Part shown: piece by piece, positions 42,900 to 51,732 of the stretch
Numbering within the stretch: position 1 is the first letter of the stretch
Layout of the letters: each line of letters starts with the position of its first letter
Origin: an uncultured Dehalococcoidia bacterium
Lineage (GTDB): Bacteria; Chloroflexota; Dehalococcoidia; Lucifugimonadales; Lucifugimonadaceae
Assembly (NCBI GenBank): GCA_958295935.1
Contig: OY282385.1
Location: forward strand, 2,025,545-2,089,544
Length of the DNA: 64,000 nucleotides
Direction of reading: 5' to 3'
Notes under the pieces: model-generated
What the model was told of the DNA's origin: nothing
Database searches by the model: none
What the model saw: only the letters and a program-made list of their open reading frames with translations
Program-made: the position numbers and the translations under genes

Positions 42900-43634
42900 T
42901 TACGCCGAGGCAAGCGCCCCCGACCACTTGGCCAGCGTGACCGCCAAAGTATTGTGAACCCCGTGAACGAAGATGCAAGGCCAGATCGAACCCGTGCGAA
43001 GATACACCCAGGACAGCGTAAGACCCAGTATGAAGGTCGGCGCAAACAACGCCGGATCTATGTGGAACAACGCGAACAGCCCGGAACTGAGTATCACCGC
43101 GCCGACCCGCCCGTAACGATGCAACAGGCCCTGCAGCGCAAAGCCCCGAAAGAAAACCTCCTCCGTCACCGGCGCCCAAACGCCTACCAGAAGAAACGTA
43201 ACCGCCAGAGAGCCGCCAACCTGCTCCAGCGTCTCACGGGCATTGTCCGGCGGTATCAGCCACTCCACGTTCAACGATTCGACCGCCAAACTCCACAGGA
43301 ACACGCCGGCAAGACCCGCAAGCCACGCACCCAGGGCGAACACGTAGGGAAACCTGCCCAGCGGCCGGACAAATCCCAGATGCGATACCCCCACCCCATA
43401 CTTCGATACCGAAAAAATCAGCGCCCCAACGAGGAACGCGCCCTGAGCGACTGCGGACAGCACAAAGACCAGCGGAACCCCAAGCAACCCCTCTGAATCG
43501 GGAAAGGGATCCGCTCCGTTCGGCCCGAGTGGCTGAATGAAAACGCTCGCAACCAGCGTCACCGCGACGATCGCAACAGCGGAAAACAAAACCCCCAGAC
43601 CCACGTCCAGAGGTTTCCAGGGCGCCTTGGACAC
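42900..43634 (-). CDS. CPBP family intramembrane metalloprotease
   Basis: A 244-residue membrane protein of about eight helices with the three active-site motifs of the CPBP/Abi (Rce1-like) family: EEVFFRG, FALFHID and HGVHNT. Members are membrane-embedded glutamate proteases or serve as immunity-type proteins. Substrate unknown. It lies 9 bases upstream of trpA in the same direction. Confidence 0.85.
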   Translation of the reverse strand: MSKAPWKPLDVGLGVLFSAVAIVAVTLVASVFIQPLGPNGADPFPDSEGLLGVPLVFVLSAVAQGAFLVGALIFSVSKYGVGVSHLGFVRPLGRFPYVFALGAWLAGLAGVFLWSLAVESLNVEWLIPPDNARETLEQVGGSLAVTFLLVGVWAPVTEEVFFRGFALQGLLHRYGRVGAVILSSGLFALFHIDPALFAPTFILGLTLSWVYLRTGSIWPCIFVHGVHNTLAVTLAKWSGALASA

Positions 43635-43649
43635 GAGGGCCGCCCAGAC

Positions 43650-44321
43650 TCAGGCGCCCGACCAGGTGACGTCGCCGTACAGACCCGGCGGACGACCGCG
43701 CTCAGTGAACGCCAGGTACTCCGACTTGGAACGGCCTATCGACGTGAACTCCCCGTGACCGGGCAATACCACCGCCTCGTCCGGCAGCGAGTACAACTTA
43801 CCCGTGATCGAATCTATCAACTGCTCAAGAGCCTCAGGACTCCGGGACTTCCCAGGCCCGCCAGGAAACAGCGTATCCCCCGTGAACACGTGCGGAGTCT
43901 CTCCCTGCCCGATCTCGCCCCCCAGCACGTAGCACGTGGACCCCGGAGTGTGCCCCGGCGTCTCCAACGCCCTGATGCTGAAGTCGCAAACGTCCACGTG
44001 AGCCCCGTCCGACACGTCCAGCAGCCCAGCAAGAGCCTTGCCCTCTATCGCCGCAGCGTCTCGCGCCCCGATTCCCACAGGCGCCCGGAACGACTGCAGC
44101 GCCTCGTCGAACCCCTGCAGGTGATCCCAGTGGTTATGCGTGATGAGTATCCCCCGCACCGTCGTTTGACTGGCCGCGGCTATCAGATCGCGCGGCCGGG
44201 CCGGGGTGTCGATGATCACGCTCATACCCGTCGGAATGGAAGTGATCAGGTAGGCGTTGTTGGAGAAGCCGGAAACGAAACGTTCTATCTTCCAAGCCTT
44301 TCCCTCGTAGACTGGCGGCAT
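43650..44321 (-). CDS. Metallo-beta-lactamase fold hydrolase
   Basis: Glyoxalase II-like 223-residue enzyme with the metal motif THNHWDHLQGFD (HxHxDH), the histidine-containing segment GHTPGSTCY and TGDTLFPGGPGKS. It probably hydrolyses a thioester or similar substrate with two metal ions; no sign of a rhodanese or other partner domain. The substrate is not determined. It is preceded by ftsH, from which a gap of about 60 bases separates it. Confidence 0.85.
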   Translation of the reverse strand: MPPVYEGKAWKIERFVSGFSNNAYLITSIPTGMSVIIDTPARPRDLIAAASQTTVRGILITHNHWDHLQGFDEALQSFRAPVGIGARDAAAIEGKALAGLLDVSDGAHVDVCDFSIRALETPGHTPGSTCYVLGGEIGQGETPHVFTGDTLFPGGPGKSRSPEALEQLIDSITGKLYSLPDEAVVLPGHGEFTSIGRSKSEYLAFTERGRPPGLYGDVTWSGA

Positions 44322-44383
44322 GGCGCGTCGCTCCCTCCCGTGCAGAGGCGCAATTCAGTATGCCCGGCCATCGAGCCAGGCGA

Positions 44384-46312
44384 TCAAAGCGTCTGAGGTT
44401 CGGGGTCCGCCGCGGGAGTACGCCGCTCGCCCTCGACGCGATCCTCACCGGTCGGCTCGGGATCGGGCTCAGGCTTGCCGCCCCGTACCGCAAGCGGGTC
44501 GCCGCCCTCCAGCAACGCCCGCATCTGGTCCCCGTCTATAGTCTCGTACTCGAGCAGGAACTGAGATAGATTGTCCAGCTGCTCGACGTTCTCCTGCAAA
44601 ATCTTGTGGGCCCTGTCGCGGCCCTCGTTCAGGAGACGGTTGACCTCATTATCTATGACATTCTCCGTTCGCAGGCTGTAATCCCGCTCCTCCGAAATCT
44701 CGCGGCCCAGGAAGATAGCCTCTTGACGCCTACCGAATGACCGCATCCCAAGCTTGTCGCTCATTCCGTAGCGGGTCACCATCTGACGGGCCATCCGAGT
44801 CGCCACCTCGATGTCGTTGCTGGCCCCGGTCGTCACCTCGCCGAACTTGATCACCTCCGCCTGCCTGCCGCCCATCGCAGTCGAAATCATCGCCGTGAAC
44901 TGTTTCAGCGTCTGAAGGTAGCGGTCCTCTTCAGGAAGATAGCGCGTGTAACCGCCCATCTGCCCGCGAGACACAATCGAAATCTTCCAAACCATGTCCG
45001 CGCCAGGCATGTGATACGCCACCAACGCATGGCCGGCCTCGTGATAAGCCGTAAGCTCGCGCTCACGATCGCTTATCACACGGCTCTTACGAGCAGGACC
45101 CGCAACAACGCGGTCGATAGCCTCCGTCAACTCGTCGAAATCTATCGACTTCTTGTTACGCCGCGCAGCAAGAAGAGCCGCCTCATTGATCAGATTCGCC
45201 AAATCAGCGCCCGAAAAACCAGGCGTCTGCTTCGCTATGTTCCCAAGCTCCACGCTCTTCTCGATAGGCTTGCCCTTCGAGTGAACGTCCAGAATCGCCG
45301 TCCGACCGCGAATGTCGGGGTTGTCCAGGATCACGCGACGGTCGAAGCGGCCAGGGCGAAGCAGCGCCGGATCCAGAATGTCCGGCCGGTTAGTCGCAGC
45401 CACCACGATCACGTTCGTCGCCGTGTCGAAACCATCCATCTCCACCAGAATCTGGTTCAGGGTCTGCTCGCGCTCGTCGTGTCCGCCGCCCAGCCCGGCG
45501 CCCCGATGCCTCCCCACCGCATCGATCTCATCCACGAAGACTATGCATGGAGAATGACGCTTCGCCTGCTCGAAGAGATCGCGCACCCGTGACGCCCCAA
45601 CCCCCACGAACATCTCCACAAACTCAGAGCCGCTGATCGAGAAGAAGGGAACACCCGCCTCCCCGGCAACCGCACGAGCCAGCAGCGTCTTGCCAGTACC
45701 GGGAGGCCCCACGAGAAGAACCCCCCTGGGTATGCGTGCGCCAAGAGCCTGAAAACGCTCCGGATACTTCAGAAACTCCACAACCTCTTCCAACTCCTGC
45801 TTGGCCTCAGGCACACCCGCAACGTCGAAGAACGTCACCGTAGCCTTCGTGCCCACGAACATGCGCGCTCGGCTGCGGCCAAAACTCAAGGTCTGGTTGT
45901 TGCTGCCCTGCGCCTGGCGCATCATGAAGAGCAAGATCCCGCCGAAGAGGATCAGAGGAAGAAAACTCACCAACACGCCGAAGAAACTGCTCAGACCGCT
46001 GGATCCCTTCACGTCCACCGAGTACGCCGACGGGGGAACACCCGCCTCGTTCATCAACTCCACCAAGCTCGACCCAGACTCCTTGCGAGACCTGAACACC
46101 CGCTCGCCGTGAGTCACCTTCAGCGAATCCCCCCTCACCTCTATCGCTATTCGATCCGTGCTCGTGTTGCCGCGAGCCAACTCGATCACTGAGGTTATGT
46201 CCAGCTCCTCACCCCCGCCCAAAGGCTCCCTGAAGAAGAGCAGGAAGACCGTCACGATGGCCACCGCGATCAGCAAATATACGAGACCGTTACGCATACA
46301 ACGGTTGGTCAT
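44384..46312 (-). CDS. ftsH: ATP-dependent membrane zinc protease FtsH
   Basis: Two N-terminal membrane segments bracket a short periplasmic domain, then an AAA ATPase ([37 protein letters not shown]-type [20 protein letters not shown]) and the zinc protease motif HEAGHALVA with the later Glu/Asp ligand region (ASNDIE). The 642-residue length is typical. It degrades unneeded membrane and cytosolic proteins. The second methionine (MRNGLVYLL, 46,297) is an alternative start. Confidence 0.95.
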   Translation of the reverse strand: MTNRCMRNGLVYLLIAVAIVTVFLLFFREPLGGGEELDITSVIELARGNTSTDRIAIEVRGDSLKVTHGERVFRSRKESGSSLVELMNEAGVPPSAYSVDVKGSSGLSSFFGVLVSFLPLILFGGILLFMMRQAQGSNNQTLSFGRSRARMFVGTKATVTFFDVAGVPEAKQELEEVVEFLKYPERFQALGARIPRGVLLVGPPGTGKTLLARAVAGEAGVPFFSISGSEFVEMFVGVGASRVRDLFEQAKRHSPCIVFVDEIDAVGRHRGAGLGGGHDEREQTLNQILVEMDGFDTATNVIVVAATNRPDILDPALLRPGRFDRRVILDNPDIRGRTAILDVHSKGKPIEKSVELGNIAKQTPGFSGADLANLINEAALLAARRNKKSIDFDELTEAIDRVVAGPARKSRVISDRERELTAYHEAGHALVAYHMPGADMVWKISIVSRGQMGGYTRYLPEEDRYLQTLKQFTAMISTAMGGRQAEVIKFGEVTTGASNDIEVATRMARQMVTRYGMSDKLGMRSFGRRQEAIFLGREISEERDYSLRTENVIDNEVNRLLNEGRDRAHKILQENVEQLDNLSQFLLEYETIDGDQMRALLEGGDPLAVRGGKPEPDPEPTGEDRVEGERRTPAADPEPQTL

Positions 46313-46757
46313 GGCTATTCATGGAACTCTGAACTATCCAAAATTGGCGCCCCTGCCGAAGGCACCGAACCCGTGATGCTCACCAAACCGGATCTCCCCG
46401 GCGCCTCAATCCTACCATAGCAGCAGATTCAATCCGCTAGAGCATGGAGCCAGACGTAATGGCGATGTCAACATTGCGCGACGCGAACAGACCCCCGGAA
46501 GAGAGTAGTGCAGCGGCAGCCGTCAAAGCCCGCCGGCAGGGGAGCGCCCTCGCGGCGCCTGAGTCCCCACAGCGCCGGCGCGTGACGTTCAGCGGTCATG
46601 AGGAGCGCCCTCGCGGCGCCTGAGTCCCCCCTCCCCGCGTCTCCCTTGCAAGCGCCGGGTCGAGCCGCAGATGCAACGCAAGACCCCCTGCTCTCTGGTA
46701 TAAATTGGCCGGACGAAAAGCGCCAACGGCAACTTCTACAGACTGCGGAGACCCGAC
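46313..46757. other. Divergent intergenic region with direct repeat
   Basis: This gap separates ftsH and the plus-strand enolase-superfamily gene and must hold promoters in both directions. It contains two copies of a sequence with GCGCCCTCGCGGCGCCTGAG, 58 bases apart. Confidence 0.5.
46540..46628. repeat. 58-bp-spaced direct repeat
   Basis: A 28-base sequence with GAGCGCCCTCGCGGCGCC recurs at about 46,542 and 46,600. Each copy contains an inverted repeat (GCGCC/GGCGC) that could fold. No known function. Confidence 0.7.
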
Positions 46758-47921
46758 ATGAAAGTAACCCAAATCAGAACGTTCCCGGTCACGGATGAAG
46801 AGGGCAGGGGATACTTCATAGTCAGAGTCGATACCGACGCCGGAATATACGGGCTCGGAGAATCCGGAATCAAGAACTGGGGAATCGCCGTAGCCAACGC
46901 CGTAGAACACCTCAGCGAACTCGTCATAGGACAAGACCCATGGGAAACCGAAAGACTATGGCAACTCATGTTCCGGGCAGGCTTCTTCCCCGCAGATAAA
47001 GTCTACTCATGCGCCATAAGCGCCATAGACATAGCCCTGTGGGACATCAAGGGGAAAGCCGCAGGACTGCCCGTCTATAAACTGCTCGGAGGCCCGGTGC
47101 GACGAAAAGTGGTCTGCTACCCCCACGCACAAGGCCCCACCACGCAGGCCCTCGTCGACAACTCGCGCCGACTCGTCGATGAAGGCTGGAAATTCGTACG
47201 CTGGGGACAACCGGAAACCTCAGGCGAATTCGAAGCCGTGGGAACCGCCGTACTGGAACCCCGCAAGTCCATGGTCATCGCAGTCGAACAGATGAGAGCC
47301 GTAAGGGAAGCCGTCGGCCCCGAAATCGAAATGTGCCTCGACGTACACACCAGACTCGACCCGCCGCACGTAATACAAATGTGCAAGTGGCTCGAAGAAT
47401 TCAGACCCTTCTTCATCGAAGACCCCATCCGATCCGAAAACCCCGGAAGCTACAGAAACCTCGCCAGACACGTATCGCTGCCCATCGCAGCAGGAGAGCA
47501 GTGGGCATCCAGATGGCCGTTCAGGGAAGTCATCGAAGAGGAACTCATCAACTACGCACGAATAGACCTATGCATAGTCGGAGGACTCACGGAAGCCCTC
47601 AAGATCACCCACTGGGCCGAAACGCACTACATCGACATCGTGCCCCACAACCCACTCGGACCGGTCAGCGCAGCCGCCTGCGTCTCACTATGCATGGCCT
47701 CCACGAACGTCGGAGTGCAGGAAATGCCCAGAAGACCGGGCTCTTTTGCAACCAGCCTCTTCCCAAAGCAAATCCAATGGAAAGACGGATACGCATTCTG
47801 CCCCGACGAACCGGGACTCGGCGTCGACTTCGACGTCGAAGCCGCCGAGCAGGCCCGATACACCCCACAGGATTGGCCCACCCGCCTCTACCGCGAGGAC
47901 GGAGCCTTCACCAACTGGTAG
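46758..47921 (+). CDS. Mandelate racemase/enolase-superfamily dehydratase
   Basis: The 387-residue protein has the capping domain and barrel of the enolase superfamily. Metal ligands are read as D in CLDVHTRLDPP, E in FFIEDPI and E in AAGEQWASRW, and the C-terminal VPHNPLGPVS is typical of the mannonate/galactonate dehydratase-like subgroup. It likely removes water from a sugar acid. The exact substrate cannot be set. Paralogues of this superfamily are characteristic of SAR202-type Chloroflexota, which supports the taxon guess. Confidence 0.85.
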   Translation: MKVTQIRTFPVTDEEGRGYFIVRVDTDAGIYGLGESGIKNWGIAVANAVEHLSELVIGQDPWETERLWQLMFRAGFFPADKVYSCAISAIDIALWDIKGKAAGLPVYKLLGGPVRRKVVCYPHAQGPTTQALVDNSRRLVDEGWKFVRWGQPETSGEFEAVGTAVLEPRKSMVIAVEQMRAVREAVGPEIEMCLDVHTRLDPPHVIQMCKWLEEFRPFFIEDPIRSENPGSYRNLARHVSLPIAAGEQWASRWPFREVIEEELINYARIDLCIVGGLTEALKITHWAETHYIDIVPHNPLGPVSAAACVSLCMASTNVGVQEMPRRPGSFATSLFPKQIQWKDGYAFCPDEPGLGVDFDVEAAEQARYTPQDWPTRLYREDGAFTNW

Positions 47922-48034
47922 AACAAACCATCGCCCTCTGAAACAGCCGCCGCACAGCCGGATCCCCCACAGCCGAAACACCCTACCCGTGAGGCCGGAT
48001 ACCTCGCCAACCGTTCAGGAGAACGAAACACCCC

Positions 48035-48289
48035 ATGGGACTCCTCTACAAACCATCCATCTTTGAAATAGTCGCAGCCGTACTCTTCCTCGCGGCCGCC
48101 CTCATAGCCCTGCGGGATCAGGAATACCTCGCCACTGCCGCATGGGCCACGCTCAGCCTCGCCTTTACCGTGAAGGTGGCGCCGAAGTTCCTGATACTCA
48201 GCGCTTGGGGTTTCTTACTGCAATGGGCCGCGCTCATAGTCGGCATCGCCCTCTTGGCCCTGCACGTGATCCCGATCGTCCAGGAATAA
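48035..48289 (+). CDS. Small membrane protein
   Basis: An 84-residue hydrophobic protein with about three predicted membrane segments (residues 10-28, 32-50 and 56-78). No family recognised. It follows the enolase-superfamily gene by about 110 bases in the same direction. Confidence 0.5.
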   Translation: MGLLYKPSIFEIVAAVLFLAAALIALRDQEYLATAAWATLSLAFTVKVAPKFLILSAWGFLLQWAALIVGIALLALHVIPIVQE

Positions 48290-48324
48290 CCAACTGCCTC
48301 CCACGCGCGAGCGGCAACACCGTG

Positions 48325-48350
48325 GTAGGGGCGATTCGCGAATCGCCCCC
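48325..48350. repeat. Dispersed palindrome, copy 4
   Basis: GTAGGGGCGATTCG with its inverted arm CGAATCGCCCC; it lies between the convergent small membrane protein and SDR genes, 8 bases from the end of the SDR gene, where it could also act as a bidirectional terminator hairpin. Confidence 0.75.
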
Positions 48351-48357
48351 GCGCAAC

Positions 48358-49122
48358 TCAGTCGATGGATGCCCCTCCGTCGATCACCACCTGAGCCCCC
48401 GTCATGAAAGACGCATCATCCGAAGCCAGGAAAAGCGCCCCGTGGGCAATCTCATCAGGCCGCCCCATACGCTTCATCAAAGAATCCTGAGCAAAATCGG
48501 AATACGCCTGCTCCGGATCCAGCCCCAGAGACGCAATGTGACGGTCCGTCGCACGAGTCCGCGTCGCCCCGGGACAAACCGCGTTCACCCGGATGTTGTC
48601 CTTCGCCAAGTCCATCGCAAGGCAGCGAGTCAACTGAGCCACGGCGCCCTTCGAAGCGTTGTACGGAACGAACTCCGGCTGAGCGATGAAGGCGCTCACA
48701 GAGGCGATGTTCACGATTGACCCTCGCCCAACAGACCTCATGTGAGGAAGCGACTCCCGCACGCAGTTGGCATAACCCACCACGTTGACACCCATAACCT
48801 TCGCCCAATCCTCGTCCGAAACATCCTCCACGCCACCAAAGACGAAGGCCGCTGCGTTGTTCACCAGCGTGTCCACAGGACCGAACCGCTGCGCAACCTT
48901 CATCACACCCTCCCGCACGCTCAACCGATCCGACGTGTCCACGTGAACGTACATCGCGCTCCCGCCAGACGAAACGATCGCATCCACCGTCGCCCGACCG
49001 GCATCGTCCTCGATGTCGGCAACCGCTACGCGAGAACCCTCACGCGAAAAAAGCTCCGCTATCGCACGGCCTATGCCGTTACCGGCCCCCGTTACTATCG
49101 ATACCCTGTTCTCAAGCCTCAT
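48358..49122 (-). CDS. Short-chain dehydrogenase/reductase
   Basis: The classical SDR (254 residues) has the NAD motif TGAGNGIGRAIAE, NNAA at VDTLVNNAAAF, and the catalytic YNASK (VPYNASKGAVAQ). It oxidises or reduces an alcohol/ketone substrate that cannot be read. The gene stands alone, divergent from the molybdoenzyme gene to its right. Confidence 0.9.
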   Translation of the reverse strand: MRLENRVSIVTGAGNGIGRAIAELFSREGSRVAVADIEDDAGRATVDAIVSSGGSAMYVHVDTSDRLSVREGVMKVAQRFGPVDTLVNNAAAFVFGGVEDVSDEDWAKVMGVNVVGYANCVRESLPHMRSVGRGSIVNIASVSAFIAQPEFVPYNASKGAVAQLTRCLAMDLAKDNIRVNAVCPGATRTRATDRHIASLGLDPEQAYSDFAQDSLMKRMGRPDEIAHGALFLASDDASFMTGAQVVIDGGASID

Positions 49123-49281
49123 GCCGCGCTCCTGCCAAGCCTTTCATCGCATACAGTCCGATTCGGGCAACACTATAACTTTCCCGAAGCCGCAAGTCAT
49201 GACGATATAATCGCGCGAACGGCGCGGGCACCCTGCGCCCATCCCAACTAAAAGCCACATAGCAAAGCCGGTGGTGACCAT

Positions 49282-49884
49282 ATGCTGACCAGAGGGTTCT
49301 TTGGACGAAAACGACCTCAACCCCACAGACCCTTGCCCCCGGGGCAGTACCTGGAAAACGGCTTCCCCGTACTCTCCGCAGGCCCAACCCCGCGCGTAGA
49401 CCTCGACAAGTGGACCTTTGCCATCGAAAACCAGGGCGCAAGACTCGCAGCCTGGACGTGGCAGGAATTCCTGGCCCTCCCGCAAACCGCCATCACAACC
49501 GACATCCACTGCGTCACCAAGTGGTCCAAACTCGACACCGAATGGAAGGGCGTCACCATAGACACCCTCTTACAGGCCGCAGGCATGGAATCCCGCGATG
49601 GATACGTCATGGCCTTCTGCGATGGCGGGTACACCACCAACCTGCCCCTCAAAGACCTCATCGACGGCAAGGCCATGGTCGCCCACCAGTACGACGGCGC
49701 CCCGCTGCGCCCGGAACACGGAGGCCCCGCGCGCCTATTGGTACCACACCTATACTTCTGGAAATCCGCCAAATGGGTCCGAGGAATAAGGCTCATGCAC
49801 GCAGACGCACCCGGATTTTGGGAAGCATACGGATACCACATGTACGGAGACCCCTGGAAAGAACAACGCTACTCATACGACTAG
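49282..49884 (+). CDS. Sulfite-oxidase-like molybdoenzyme (YedY/MsrP-type)
   Basis: The 200-residue protein fits the molybdopterin-binding domain of the sulfite oxidase family: WTWQEFLALP, TTDIHCVTKWSKLD with the molybdenum-ligating Cys, and GPARLLVPHLYFWKSAKWV. It has no obvious signal peptide and no haem domain, so it may be cytoplasmic and takes electrons from the adjacent flavin reductase. Substrate unknown. The next gene begins 37 bases downstream in the same direction. Confidence 0.8.
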   Translation: MLTRGFFGRKRPQPHRPLPPGQYLENGFPVLSAGPTPRVDLDKWTFAIENQGARLAAWTWQEFLALPQTAITTDIHCVTKWSKLDTEWKGVTIDTLLQAAGMESRDGYVMAFCDGGYTTNLPLKDLIDGKAMVAHQYDGAPLRPEHGGPARLLVPHLYFWKSAKWVRGIRLMHADAPGFWEAYGYHMYGDPWKEQRYSYD

Positions 49885-49920
49885 AACCGGAAGGCCGAAA
49901 CCACTGGCCCGACAAACCTG

Positions 49921-50673
49921 ATGCACGAGCGCGCAAACCGACCAGGACCATGGCAGACCGCGCTCGTTTCAAACGTCATCGACGAAACATACCGCGCCAA
50001 GACCCTGACCCTCGAACTACCCGCATGGCGCCCTTTCATAGCCGGGCAGCACTTCGACGTAAGGCTAACCGCCCCGGACGGCTTCCAGGCCCAACGTAGC
50101 TACTCCATAGCATCCCCGCCCGAACGTACAGGCGCCATAGACATCACCGTAGAACTCATACCCGAAGGCGAAGTCTCACCCTTCTTCCACGAAATCGTCC
50201 GACCCGGAGACCGACTCGAAGTAAGAGGCCCCATCGGAGGACCCTTTACCTGGAACTCCAACATGGGAGGGCCGCTGCTCCTGCTAGCCGCAGGCTCCGG
50301 AATAGTTCCCATCATGTCCATACTCAGACATCGCGCCATCGCCGCAAGACGAGTACGGGCAACCCTCCTGTACTCCTCCCGCTCCATGCACGACGTGATC
50401 TACAGAGCCGAACTCGACGACATGGACGCCAGCGACCCCAACGCCGCCATATGGCACACCCTCACCAGATCCCCACCCGACGGCTGGAAGGGGTATAGCA
50501 GACGCATCGACGAAACGATGCTCGAAGAAGTGACCCGAGACCTCGACGACCGCGGATGGACCTACGTATGCGGCCCCGCCTCTTTCGTGGAACTGACCGC
50601 CAACATCCTCGTCGACGCCGGACGCAGGCCGGAGTCCATCCGAACTGAACGCTTCGGCCCAACCGGACGATAG
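49921..50673 (+). CDS. Ferredoxin-reductase-like FAD/NAD oxidoreductase
   Basis: The FNR-type domain has RSYSIASPPE (FAD binding), GPIGGPFTW, LLLAAGSGIVPIMSILRH (NAD binding) and YVCGPASFVE. It carries electrons between NAD(P)H and a partner. No 2Fe-2S domain is present at the C-terminus. It sits right after the molybdoenzyme and probably reduces it. Confidence 0.85.
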   Translation: MHERANRPGPWQTALVSNVIDETYRAKTLTLELPAWRPFIAGQHFDVRLTAPDGFQAQRSYSIASPPERTGAIDITVELIPEGEVSPFFHEIVRPGDRLEVRGPIGGPFTWNSNMGGPLLLLAAGSGIVPIMSILRHRAIAARRVRATLLYSSRSMHDVIYRAELDDMDASDPNAAIWHTLTRSPPDGWKGYSRRIDETMLEEVTRDLDDRGWTYVCGPASFVELTANILVDAGRRPESIRTERFGPTGR

Positions 50674-50684
50674 CAGAGCGTCCA

Positions 50685-50804
50685 ACAACCCCCTGCGCTG
50701 GCAGGAAACAGGTCTGGCGTAGGGTCGGATCGTGATCCGCCCTGACAACCCCCTGCGCTGGCATGGAATAGGTCTGGCGTAGGGTCGGATCGTGATCCGC
50801 CCTG
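50685..50804. repeat. 60-bp tandem direct repeat
   Basis: Two copies (50,685-50,744 and 50,745-50,804) of a sequence containing GGCGTAGGGTCGGATCGTG differ at a few bases. Each includes the inverted repeat CGGATC-GT-GATCCG. It lies after the oxidoreductase stop, in the convergent gap, so a terminator-like role is possible. Confidence 0.8.
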
Positions 50805-50835
50805 GCCAACACCCCCGTCGTCAGCTAGGAAAAAG

Positions 50836-51732
50836 CTAGGAAAAACCGCGCGGCAAGAAAGGCCCGTCGCTGAGAGGCGCCCCGGTAGAAGCCGACAGCC
50901 AATCCTCCTGAGCCTTGTGATCCAGGTACCCGTAGCCGGTGTTGACGTAAACCTCCGACTCGCCGGACACGCGCCCCGCCAAAGACGCCGCCGCCTCCTT
51001 CTCCCCCGCGGTGCACGCCACCATCGTGTTCGCGCTGATGTCCCCCGCCAAAGCAGAAGGATCGAACAGACCAAGCGTCGATTTGGCCTCTTCCCACCTG
51101 TCGGGACACGTGCGCCGATAGTCGTTTATCTCTTGCAGCGGGTACGCGTCCGTAGAGCCGGCGCGTTCAGCTAGCCTGGTGAATATCAGGGGAGTCACGA
51201 CCAGCAAAGACTTCGCAGGACGCAAGGCCGCGGCCAGAGCCCCAAGGTCGTTTCCCGAGATCGCCAGGCGCTGGCCATCCACGTTATGGCGAGACAGTAG
51301 CACGTCGATCGCTCGCAGACAGTCCGCAACCACCCCTCGCCAAACATAAGACCCGGCCCCCGGAAGGCCATCCGTAAGCAGACCGGGATACGCCGCGCGG
51401 TAGAACTTGTCCGAATGGCGCTGCCCCCGGTGGCACAAAGCCATCACCGCATAGCGAGACCTGCGCTCCACCGTCGGAACACCCACCACGCTGCCGTAAC
51501 CCGGCGCATGGAACAACGGAATGAAAGGACCGCCCTCACGGGGAAGGGAATAATAGGCGAACAGCGGGTACCCGCCGATGCCCTCGAAACGAACCCCGTG
51601 AGTCACCGTGGACTCGTCCGAGTGGCGCTCCAACACCTCCGATTCAACGCCGCTCCCCGCCAGAGCGGAGACCTCATAACCAACCGTTCGCCAGTAGCTC
51701 ATAAGCTCCTGTGCATCGAGGTTGCCGCTCAT
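50836..51732 (-). CDS. Alpha/beta hydrolase paralogue with atypical nucleophile elbow
   Basis: The 298-residue protein is a diverged relative of the adjacent acetyl-xylan-esterase-type protein (shared IDVLLSRH-type spacing, DAYPLQEINDYRRTCPDRWEEAKSTLGLFD against PYEEINEYLRAYPEREHAVRN). Where the neighbour has GSSQGG, it has GNDLG, so the expected serine is an Asp. This could mean an Asp-nucleophile enzyme or a non-catalytic protein. The start overlaps the upstream stop by 1 base. Confidence 0.65.
   Translation of the reverse strand: MSGNLDAQELMSYWRTVGYEVSALAGSGVESEVLERHSDESTVTHGVRFEGIGGYPLFAYYSLPREGGPFIPLFHAPGYGSVVGVPTVERRSRYAVMALCHRGQRHSDKFYRAAYPGLLTDGLPGAGSYVWRGVVADCLRAIDVLLSRHNVDGQRLAISGNDLGALAAALRPAKSLLVVTPLIFTRLAERAGSTDAYPLQEINDYRRTCPDRWEEAKSTLGLFDPSALAGDISANTMVACTAGEKEAAASLAGRVSGESEVYVNTGYGYLDHKAQEDWLSASTGAPLSDGPFLPRGFS

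Noticed and set aside
34501-50804. CRISPR arrays among the direct repeats
   Set aside because: The 94-, 60- and 58-base repeats occur only twice each and have no regular unique spacers or cas genes.
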